Shown piece by piece: positions 20,859 to 32,800 of a stretch of 64,000 bases of DNA; positions within the stretch are counted from its first letter, which is position 1; each line of letters starts with the position of its first letter. The translations under genes were made by a program, and so were the position numbers. This DNA is from Dermatemys mawii. Its lineage: Eukaryota > Chordata > Testudines > Dermatemydidae. The stretch is taken from assembly GCA_007922305.1 (NCBI GenBank), contig ML677373.1, positions 20,233,348-20,297,347 on the forward strand. Reading direction: 5' to 3'. Below the pieces are notes generated by a model that was not told where the DNA came from, did not search any database, and worked only from the letters and a program-made list of their open reading frames with translations.

Positions 20859-23800
20859 CTGAAATGTGAAAGTTAAAGGAAGAGTCTAATTAATTCCCAG
20901 GATTGGAAACAAAGGGTTCACACAATTTTGTTTCAGATTTAGATCTATTTATCCAACAATCCAAAAGGCAGATTTGGCACAAAAAGAGGTTGCAGCGAAG
21001 AGAGAGACATGGCATGAGAAACTGCTTTTGTACTCTAATCCAATAAGATGAGAGCTATCAGAGGATGAAATAATTCTGTTAAGTGGGGAAGAAAAACCAG
21101 CACAGGATCAAATTCTACCATCAGTTACAACTGAGCAAACTCACTGACAACCATTGTTTTGAATGCTTGTACATCAGGGTCATTTGCATCTGAATAGAAA
21201 TTCCATATCAAATTATTATTGTTTTGTGCTTCTGACAGGTACACAGCATAGACAGTGCTGAGGAGACAACCTTTATACCACTTATTGATAACACCTCTCA
21301 TTTAGAAGGCAGTGTTCCTAATGCGCTGGGGACTCAGGAGACCCTGTTATTGGTTTGCTGGGTGACCTTGGGCAAATCACCTCATCACTCTGTGCCTCAG
21401 TTCCCCATCTGTAAAATGAGAATAATGATGCTGGCCTCCTTTGTAAAACACTTTGAAATGTCTTGATGAAAAGTGCTGAGTAAGAACTCGGGATCATTAT
21501 TATTTGGACTGATCCCCACACTGACATTCTATAGAATATGTTAGTCACCAGGTTCAATATGTTCATTTTTACACATTGTATTTTCTTGCTGCTGTCTTAG
21601 AAATATTATAAACAGTGCACTGTACCTGTTCCAAAGTGGACTGAGAAAGGCTGTATTCCTCCAGGTCAAAGGTACGTTTAGCTGGACAGAAATGAACACT
21701 CATTAGAAATCTCCCCCAAATATATCTGATGGCTTTAAATAATGATTCTTCATGTGTGGAGTGAGTCCTTTTGGTTTAGGTCTCCTCAGGCCTAATCCTA
21801 GACAGGTACAGAGAACACAGCTGTGCAAGCAGCTGTCTAGAAGTGCTCCCAATAGCCTGAACACATCTGCGTTGCAAAGACCCCCTCTCTGGCTGTATGT
21901 AACAATGGATGGGGACAGCTGCTTCCCTATTTGGCCAGTCATGAGTGCTCCTCACCCCACTGCAAGTCCACTCAAATTCTTGTAAGTTTCCCCAGTGATG
22001 CTCAGAACCGTGAGGCTCCCAATTAAATGTTTGTGGCTGAAGTCTTTTATGGGCCCTGCACATCTGACACCTCACAGAGTTACAAAACAATCTGTGGCCA
22101 GCCCTGGTTACGCAATACAGTTTAAATTTGGACAAGGTCTTGACAGTCAAGGAGCACAAACTAGTACAACTCAGCACTGATTAAGCCTCAGCTGGAGTAC
22201 TGTGTCCAGTTCTGGACAAACTGGAGTAAGTCCAGAGGAGAATAAAAATGATTAAAGGTCTAGAAAACATGACCTGTGAGGAAAAATTGAAAACACTGGA
22301 TTAGTTTAGTCTGGAGAAGAGAAGGCAGATGAGCGAAATAACAACAACCTTTAAGTACATAAAAAGTTGTTACAAAGAGGAAGGTGATAAATTGTTCCTC
22401 TTCCATTGTCGTGAGAGGTGCAGGTGGAGTCGATGGGGGAGCAGCAGCAGTCGACTCACTGCCATGAAGACGCCACGGTAAGTCGACCTAAATACGTCGA
22501 CTTCAGCTACACTATTTGCGTAGCTGAAGTTGTGTGTCTTAGGTCCATCCTCCCCCGCAGTATGGACCAGGGCGTAATGTTATTGAAAATCAATGGACTT
22601 CAGTGCTTTCAAAAATGTATTCAAGGTGTTCTGTCTGTAGCACATGGACAGCCAATACAGAGATCTCACCATTCTAGAAACTAGCATCTTAGAGTATCAG
22701 TCTTTTTAGGTCGAAGATCCTAATGCTGGGCGAGCAAAGCTGACGTCTGATGCTCTGACACCCTTCCAATAAGGCCTGCCTTCCAGAGGCACCCCTCCAG
22801 CACCATGAGAAGCAGCCATTTTAGAGCATTCACAGGACTGTTCAAGAGGTCCCAAAGTTGTAGTTCATAGGGCCAGAACCTCAGCTTGGTGTAAATTGCC
22901 ATAGCCCTATAGACTTTAATGCAGGTAGGCCTATTTATACCCACAGAGGATCTGCCCAAGCTTTTTTGACAGAAAAATATATAGCTTAAAATGCAGCTGT
23001 ATTACAGAGATTCCAACATTTGACAACCTCCCTCTTACCTGCCTCCAAATTGAAAAAGGCCTGGGAGAGAGACTGTACATTTTCCATTGGTATCTTATAG
23101 ACCATCAAAGAGGAATACCTGAGAGAAGAAATGTGCAGAAGGTGACCAGAATGTTTAAGCAATGATTAGATCACAGTATATACACACATGCACAGAGAGG
23201 AGATTTCTGATGGCAAACGGCTCTTTAATCTAGCAGACAAAAGCATAACTGGGGGCTAGAACAATTTGTATAGTGGGGGTGCTGAGAGCCACTTAATCAA
23301 ACTGTAAACACAGTATATAATGGAAACCATTTCAAGCCAGGGTTTGTGGAAGCACCCTTAGTTCCAGCACCTATAAGAACACCTTCCGGTGGCTGAAAGG
23401 TGAAGCTAGACACATTCAAAGTAGAAATAAGGTTGACACTTGTGGTGAAGAGGGTAATTAACCACTGGAAAAGAACTTAGATGCCATGGATTCATCCTCT
23501 CCTGAATCATTAAATCAAGACTGGATGTTTTTCTACAAGTTATGCTCTAGCTCAGCCAAAAGTTAAATGATTGATGTAGGAATCAGTGGTTGGAATTCTA
23601 TTTCCCATGTTATGCAGGAGATTGGACTAAGGGCTTGTCTACACTACCTGGTGGAGTGGCAGGCAGTGATCGATTCAGCAGGGGTCGATTTATCACGTCT
23701 AGTACAGATGCAATAAATCGACCGCTGAGCGCTCTCCTGTCAACTCCGGCACTCCACCAGAACAAGAAGAGCTAGCGGAGTTGACAGGAGAGCGTCAGCT

Positions 23801-26800
23801 GTCGATTTACTGCAGTGAAGACACCGCAGTAAGTAGATCTGAGTAGGTCGACTTCAGCTACGCTGTTCATGTGGCTGAAGTTGCGAATCTTAGATCAACC
23901 CTGCATGGTAATGCAGACAAGCCCTAAGTCAATGGAAGTTTTGCCAATGACTTCAAGGGTCCAGGATTCCACTCTAGATGATCATAGTGGTTCTTTCTGA
24001 TCTTAAAATATATAACTATGGGAAATGAGGTTCTCTCTTGTGAACACACATACTAGTCATCAGCCTTCCTACTCAGCTTGTATGGCATATCCCTTTCCTT
24101 TACCCTTCAGCTGTTTTTGTCATTCGGATTGTTAGCTCTTTGGAGTTGGGACCGTATGTTGTGATATAGCATCTAATACATTAGGATGTTAATGCAACAT
24201 AATAAAAATGATTTGTTGGTGGTTACGCATACAAGAGAAGCTGGGGCACTGAAAGCACTTGTCCACTCAAGGTAAAATTACTTTGTCATGGAACTTATAT
24301 CTTTATTCAAATTAATATTAGCGGATTCAGACGAGAAACATTAGGAAGCCAGATTTTTTTGCATTGGAGTCACATAGAGGAAGACTCTAAATGTTGAATG
24401 ATTTTATAAGGGTCCTATTAAGAAAAAGAAGGTTGGTTCCCTGGAAAGTTCATCTTTTTTATTTTTGCTAGTATGGAATGTCCAACCCCTAAATGGGATC
24501 ATTAGAAAAAAATTAAAATAATGGACATCAGCATGGAAAATATTCCCAATCAAATTGATCAAAATCATTTGTAGAACAATTTCTAAAAATGTACCTTTTC
24601 AAAACGTTAACAATGTTTCTAATGAAAGTTCATGTGCTGTCCAGCTTTCAGTGTGATATTCCCTCTCCCTCCATTGGTGACCCAAGACATATGTTCCATC
24701 ATAAGGAGTGCATACTGAATTGGACATACTAACTTCACTACTGTTTCCTTTGGCCCTGATGATAATAAATACTCATCCCTTTTGAATAGTCTTCCTGGGC
24801 CTATTGCTGTAACCAGTTGCCACTCTTCAAAGCCACATTTTGGACTAGTGAGGAGGAAGTGTTGCAGATAGGCTCAGTTGGTGTCCAAACTTCTCCAGCC
24901 TATTATCCCCTGGCTTTGTGGATGCCGGGATTCATACACCTCACACAAACTCAGATCTCTAAGTAAACCCACTAAGTAAGTGACAACAGCTATTGCACTC
25001 AAATCCCAAACCCAAATAAAATCTAAGCCCACTATGTATCCTCTGCAGCACTGAAGCAATTACATTGTCAGTAAGCCTCCGGCATTCTTTTAAGTTACCG
25101 TTCCTGACGTGCTGCAAGTGGGAAGATTCGTGTAATCTCTGTATGGATGAGATCAACTTGTTTTGGGTCCTTCACTTTAATTTCCAGCAAGTACCCTTTG
25201 CCAAACTTGCTTTTCAGGTACTGAATGGAGCCGATACAGCTGCAGAGGAGAGAAGCACAAAGTGAAATACTCCTCAATGGTTCTCATGACTTTCTCTTAG
25301 TAATTGCAACCACATAATGTGAAGAAAGTGGTTGAATTCATTAGTTTTCTATTAGTTTTCTAGGGAAAGAATTGATATTAGCTCAGATTCTTCGTAAGTC
25401 TATCTGCCTTCCAAGGCAGGACATTTACTTTGTGTTTAAGCAACAGTACTCCTTGGAAGTAGCAGTATCTTTTGGCAAAATAAACTGGCAATGTGCAAGT
25501 ACTTAACAATGGCTTTGCAACTGAATTTTGCTAATATATATTTAATGCTGGTCCCTGTATTTTTATTTAATCCAAAGCTGTATTAATTTTGACACTTATA
25601 TTCCTCTAATGTGTCTGCTGCCGCTTACCGGAGTTTTCCAGACACCATGATGGCTACCCGGTCACACACTGCCTCAGCCTCCTTCATGTAATGGGTTGTC
25701 AAGATGACTCCTTGTTTCTTATTTTTCAGTGCAGCACGAACAGCTGTCCTGCAACCAAAAAATACATTTGATTTGCAATGTGCAACTCCTGGGAGTATTT
25801 TTCTGCATCACTCCTCTGACTTCCAGAAAGGACAAAGACGTGTAACTTTCCTCCTACAGCTGCAATTTTACAATAATGAAAGGAGAAACTAATAAGCTAA
25901 CCAAAATAGCTGAACTTGCATGATCACTGAACCTTCAAAGTTCAAGACCATTGAGGCGGAGAGCTAGGGATGACTCACAAAGAGGAAAGACAGGTGAGGG
26001 AGGGAGGAGGAAGGACAGTGTCAAAGAAGAGAAGGAGGGTTAGAAACATAATTACGGTTTGGAGGTAGCTGAGAAAGCAAAGAGACCGAGGCTGGATCTG
26101 GTCTATTTTGTGCTTAGAAGATGATCACTGATATTTTCAGAGTGATCACAGGTAAATCAGGGGGGAGTCCTGGTGGGGGAAGGGTAGGAGGTCACACTAA
26201 CAAGGAACCTAAACCCTTTAAAATGTAAGTGCCCCTTATTGGGTTTGCCCATCCCCCTACAAGTAATGACAAGTAACAACGTCACTAAGAGGTCAGGCAG
26301 CACTGCAAAACTTGAGCTCCTGGAATACAAGGACTGTCCTGCTCCAAATCCTCCCCGGACATGGCCCCCAAAATGACATGCCATTTGCTGGGCAGGCTGC
26401 ACCCTATAATGAGTGTAGTAGGGGATTCTCTCCTCTGCTGTGCTGGGAACCTCCATGAGGCCTCCTCCTTCCAACTGCTTGTCCCTCTCACCAGCAGCAG
26501 TTGGTCCCTGCAAGATATTACCTCTCCCACCTTGTCTCTCTCGCAAGTCCAAGGAGCATTTGAACAGCTGGTTTCCATGCTGCCCGACAGACAGATAGCC
26601 GCACTCACCACACATGATGTTGCCCCATGGGGTCCATTCCCGTTGACAGTTCATCCAAAAGCACCAGCGTTGGCTTGCCCAGCATGCTCAGTGCAAAGCA
26701 CACCTGATGGAGGAGACCACAACGTCACTGGCTTTCACCTTTGCAGCTTGCACTGGTCTCACTGGGAGCAACTGCATTTCACCCTGCACAGTCCTAGCTG

Positions 26801-29800
26801 GAACGGCTAGTTTAGAGCAGGCAGCCCCTATTGTTTATAATGTGGCGTGCACTTGGAGGGACTGTCAACATGTGGTGAATGTAAGTGGTGTGAAGAAAAC
26901 AAGCATTGACTGAATCTGCAGGGAATGGACATCTTCCCTGCATGACATCTTCATCGGCTACTCAGGCTTCTCCAGTGAGTCTGACACTGCCCAGTAAAGT
27001 GTGATACACTCTCTGCTAAAGAAACAACGTGCAACATTTCTTTCTCCTTTTCCAAGACATTCCAGAGAAAGGTTTGAATTCACTCCTTTTCATACCCCTG
27101 ACCTTTGGAGAACTTCAGATCCAGATCCAAACTGCATGAATGGTCCCTCTCTCTTTCTCTACTGGGCAGACCCAAAACCTCAACCTCAAACACCCCTGAA
27201 CTTTAGAGCAGTTCAGATTCAGAGTTTTAGGCTCAGGTCCATCTTTAATGAGAAATCCAGAGCAGGGATGCATGAACTCTAGAGCAATGCACACAAACAC
27301 AACTTGAGGCAGCTCGGTCCTTTTCACTTGTCGTTCCAAAATCAAGAATGATTGGGAGAGATCTTCCTGGAACGGTTTATCCCCTTCTCTAGCCACTACT
27401 GAACCATCCTTGCCAGGGCTGTTTTATCCCTGCCTTATAGATAGGGTGGCTACCTGTCCAGGTTTTCTCAGGATCGTCCTTTTTTTGAGATAACTGTCCC
27501 GGGAAATTTGTACACACTGCCAGCTGTCCAGTTTTATAGGCTTAGGATCATTCCAGTTGCCAAGTTTTTTGTACCTCTGAGATGGCAACTCTACTTACAG
27601 AGAGTGAAAAATCTTTCCCTTTTGTGTACTGGAGACAGCACCCAATAGCACTGGCTTAATACCCACAAAGCTAAAAGCATTTGCAGGGAAAAAAAATCCT
27701 CAAACTTCCTGAAAAAACAATTTGAATTCTTCCTTTTGAATTCTTCAGGGAGGATTCAGGTGGAAATTCTAACTAGGAAGTGATGGATTTTAGAACATAA
27801 AACACAGGAAAGAACGAAATCCACACCTTTCTGCTTATTCCTGCTGGCAGTTTTTTGGCTGGTTTTTGAAGATGATCCTGAAGTTTCAAAGCATTCACTA
27901 CCCTGGTGGGGAGAAAAAGTGAAATGAACCTATCAGTCATCTCTCTTCCTACGGAGCCACCTGAGGGGAGACCTGCTCCTTCCTGGCCTTGAACCCCTCT
28001 GTCTGTTACATCATAATCATTTCCACAGCCACCCTTGTGAACTGACAAAGCATCACTCCATCCCCCCGCCCCCTGCCCAGTCTTCTCCGGCAACAAGTCA
28101 CCCCATTAATCACTTTTCTCCCACATGCCTTTCTACAAAGCTCTCTAGGTATGGAACTTCCCGACCAAAACTAGTCAATAAAAGCCATCAGTCCTCCTTC
28201 AAATCCCTCCATGATGCTCATGTGAAATTGTCAGCTGATAATAAATGGACTCTCTTATTTACTTTTTAGCATGTTTATTAATTAAAATAGGATTGGCTCA
28301 AAACCACCCATCCAGCTATCCTTCCTCTTGTGTCCCCTATTTGTCACAGACATTTGATGTGTCTTGGAAATTAAGATACATGCTGTGTGTACCCTACAGC
28401 ACTAGCAAGCCCTGGTCTTGGGATTCCTGGGACCTCCTATAGTACAAACAATGACAACAGTAATAACAACTTGTAACAACAACAGGAAACTGATACTAGT
28501 TAAAAACAAAAACAACCACTTTCCTGATTTTTCACTGTGACATTTCAAAATCTTGAAATTCTAAAATATGAAAACCCCTGAAATTCCTAGTTTCCTGTAT
28601 AATCATTAGAAAACTCCTCTGTTTTTTGCCAAGTACAAAAATATTTTTGCCATTTTCCACACTAGTCATTCCCATGCCAATGGCCAAAAGACAAGTGCCC
28701 AGGCAAACTCCAGCTTTCCCAGCTGGCCCTGTGGGCCCAATGAAATGCCTTACAGGGGTTGTTTAAATGTTCCCAGCTCTCATTTCATATAACCTGAGCA
28801 CGGGGGAAAAGAGCTTCACATTTTCTTCTATGTCGTAAGTACACAAATGTGATAAAACAACCCAGCAGGACTGAATGTCGTAAAGAAGTTGGACCAGAAA
28901 CAGCTTTCGACAATGTTGCAGCCGAGGTCGCTAACAGTGTTTAAACACAATGTACATCCCTTCACCCTCCTATGGAGGCTGGAATCATTTTATTTCTGTA
29001 CCGTTTGATCGTGACAGCAGCATCTTCTTTCCTCATCCCTTTCACAGCAGCATAAATCTCCAGATGTTCCTGAACAGTAAGATTTGGCCAGAGAGGGTTC
29101 TCCTGAGGGCAGTACCCTAGAAAGTCAGTCGTGTCCTCTTCTGGTTGAGAAGTAGCTGCATCTGCCCCCTTCATCACCACCTGCACAAACAATCGGTTTA
29201 TTCTGGGCCCACAGATACAAGTGTTTTTTCACATTTTTTAAAAAACTCTTCTTCAACGTGGAATCCTGAAGACCTCACTAAGGGCCCAGCTGAGGGCTCT
29301 GCCGATTTCAGCTCTAAAACAGGGAAGGGGAGACAGGGAAAAGAGGTAAAATGCAGTCTCCTTTTTGTAATGCTGCGGGGAAGGAGTGAAAGAAACAGGG
29401 ATATAAGATTAGGGGTAAAGTAATAGGAAGGAATTATTTACCATGTTCATGAAAGGACCCCAAAAGGTCATCTAATCCAGTTCCCTGAACTCATGGCAGA
29501 ACTACACATCATCTAGACCATGCCTGACAGGCTTGTCTAACCTGCTCTTAAAAATTTCCAACGATGGAGATTCCACAGCCTTCCTCGACAATTTATTTCA
29601 GTGCTTAATCACCCTGACAGTTAGGAAGTTTTTCCTAATGTCCAACCTAAGCCCCCCTTGCTGCAATTTTAGCCCACTGCTTCTCGTCCTATTCTCAGAG
29701 GTTAAGGAGAATAAATTTTCTCCCTCTTCCTTGTAAGAACCTTTTATGTACTTGAAACTGTTATGTCCCTTCTCAGTCTTCTCTTCTCCAGGCTAAACAA

Positions 29801-32800
29801 ACCCAAATTTTTCAATCTTCCTTCATAGGTCATGTTTTCTAGACCTTTAATCATTTTTGTTGCTCTTCTCTCCCATTTGTCCACGTGTTTCCTGAAATGT
29901 GGTGCCCAGAACTGGACACAATACTCCAGCTGAGGCCTAATTAGTACAAAAATTACTTCTCATGTCTTGCTTACAGCATTCCTGCTAATACATCCCAGAA
30001 AGATATATATATTTTTTTGCAACAGTGTGACATTGTTGACTCAGATTGTACTGTATGAGCAGGTCCAAGATGTGGACTAATTGGAGAAAGTCTAGAGAAG
30101 AGCAACAAAAATGATTAAACACGAATAAACTCATCTCAGAAATGTAGCAACAAGGCTGTAGCACCCAAAGGCTCATGCTAGCAGGCGAACAATAGCCATG
30201 TAGATGTTGAAACTCAGACTGGAACTCAGGCAACTTCCCAGCTTCTTTTAGTGCTCTAGCCTGTGTCCTGTGAGCATGAATCTGTGGGTGTGGGCTGGGA
30301 GGCTTGCTCCTAGATGCAGTGTAGATATGCCCATTGAAGTCAACAGATATACTCCCATTGATTTCAATGGGACCAGGATATAATCCTGGAGTTTTCAACT
30401 TTCAGTTAGCATTCAGAATTGACAAGGCTCCTTTTCCTCTTCCCAGTGTTCTCCTACCTGTCCAGCAGTTAGGGACGTGTCTCCAATGATCACCTTTAAA
30501 GTTGTGCTTTTGCCAGCCCCGTTGGGTCCAAGTAGCCCAAAAACCTCACCTAGAATAAAATGGGCAGATGAATACCATCTACTGGAACTGCTAGCAATGG
30601 TGCAAAACTACAAGAGAGAGGGAATGGAACCAGGGAAATCTGGTATTTTTGCAAAGAACTGCAGCTATTTTTCTCTACAGGACTAGTGTCTCATGCAAAT
30701 GTTTTGGAATACAGTACAGAAGGCTTTTATGTTTCCTGAATCTGATACACTTGATGGTCTGCCATTTGTGCTGGTGGTACAGACCTCTGAACTGGTGGTA
30801 CTCAAAGCTCTGAACTGGTGATGAGAGAGAGAAGCATTCCTGGGTCACTGATTTAAATTCCACCTGGGTTGGGAGTGACTGAAGTTCTCTACCATCTGAT
30901 GCATGTCCAGTGGCCTATGTGAACTCAGTTGATAGTGCCAGTCAAATCACTACGATCAGATTCCAATCACAGTTACACCTGAATACATCTGGAGAAGTCT
31001 ACAAAATGTAAAAGACTCACCAGCATAAATGAAATCAGAATATGGCCTCCAGTATTCAGGTGTCTATATCACAAAATCAACCATTACTATTTTCATAAAT
31101 ATTGGCAATCTTAACAGAGAGATGGAGGACCGCTAGAGATCACACACCCATCTATTTCCATAGGTTTGAAAAAAATTGGCCAGGTAATTGGCCACTTGCA
31201 ACAAGCACCTACCCAAAATTACTTGCTTTGTTATGCTTGGTGCCTGTGATAAATAGAAGACTTCAGTCACCAGTGATGTTAATCCGGTAACTTTCACAAG
31301 CTCTGAATATTCTATTAAACAAAATGCATAACACTGTTTTTAAAACTCTAGGTATATACTTGTTTGCTCTGACCTTTTTTAACGCAAAAGGAGACATTTC
31401 TTGTGGTGACTTTCTTCCTTTTCTTAAAAATGGAGCTGGCCTTCTTGTCTCTGTATTCCTTGCGTAGACTGTTGACACTAAGGATTGGTCTCTATGGAAA
31501 AAAAGCAAACCATCATCACTTTGATCAAAAATACAGATGTAGCAGATATGGCCCAATTTGAGAAATGAAAGAAAGATGATCAAAAAAACTGTTCCTTACA
31601 TTTCATCTGGTATCACACACCCTCCTCACTTCCTTCCTCTGCTGACATTTTAAAATTTACAGTTGACTATTGTTATCTATGTGGACTTATGGATTTATTA
31701 AGCACTATCTGCGAAGCAGCTATCCATTGCTCAACACCCAGCTCTGAAAATGCACATGGCAAGAAAAAGTTGGGTGTTTCTGAGGCTTCTGTGCTTCGTG
31801 GCCTTGTTACTGAAAAATCACTTATGGACATCATTTGTGACTTCAGCCATTTGGGAATTTTCTACTGGAATGATTTTCTGGCAGAAATGCACATAGAAAG
31901 GGATCCCCTTTTCCAGGCAGCGCTGCTTGGGACTATAGCTAGCTGAAAATTTTCCATCTAAACTTCTTTTCAATGGCAAGTTGGGCTTTCAGATAAATTA
32001 AAACATTCATAGAAAGTGTCTGATTTCCTTGAATATTTTCAAGTTTTCATTGGAAAACTGGAAACCAAATAATTTTTGTTTTTTGGATGAAAACTGTTGT
32101 TTGACAAAAAGTTGAATTTTTCTGCAAAAGATCCCATTTCCTGACTAGCTCTGCTTGTGACACCAAGAGCCTGATAAGTGTTTTCCAGTGTCCAAGGCCA
32201 GCTTTAAGCATAAAGCAGCTTGAGGCACTGCCCAGACTCTGCTAATTCACAGGCTGACCTGCTCTTCCTATCTGGCAATAGGATGGAGCCACCATCTCTT
32301 CTCCCTGCCGGTGACATCAGCCAGAGGAAAATAGCTAATATGTGAGAAACTCTCTTTAGCTTATGTTTTCCCCCATGACCAGGAGGTATCTTTGCATAAA
32401 AAGTCTTGAGTAAGATTAAGCAGCTCCCTTGTGTTCTGGCTGTAGGGTGAAGACAGGGAAGACTCACCTAGCATAAGCACAATGCAGAAATGGATGGTTT
32501 TACTTCACAATGAAATACATGAAGAGCTAGCATTTAACTGTCCTCTGCCTTTTGTGAATCAGAATGAAGGCCTGGTGAGGATTAATCAGATTCAGTATTC
32601 AGGTGTCTATATCACAAAGTCAATCATGACTATTTGCATTGATTGGCAATCTTAATAGAGAGATGGAGGAGCACCAGAGATTAAACACCCATCTAATCCT
32701 ATTTGATAGAAATTGGCAGGGTAATGTAGGGAGATGTGCAGTGGGCCTCTACCCAAATAATGTATTGCCATTATTTAGGTTGGACATTAGGAAAAACTTG

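Noticed and set aside
26157..26654. 165-codon minus-strand ORF overlapping NBD2 exon 30
   Set aside because: Out of frame with the exon and reading mostly intron; shadow of the real exon.
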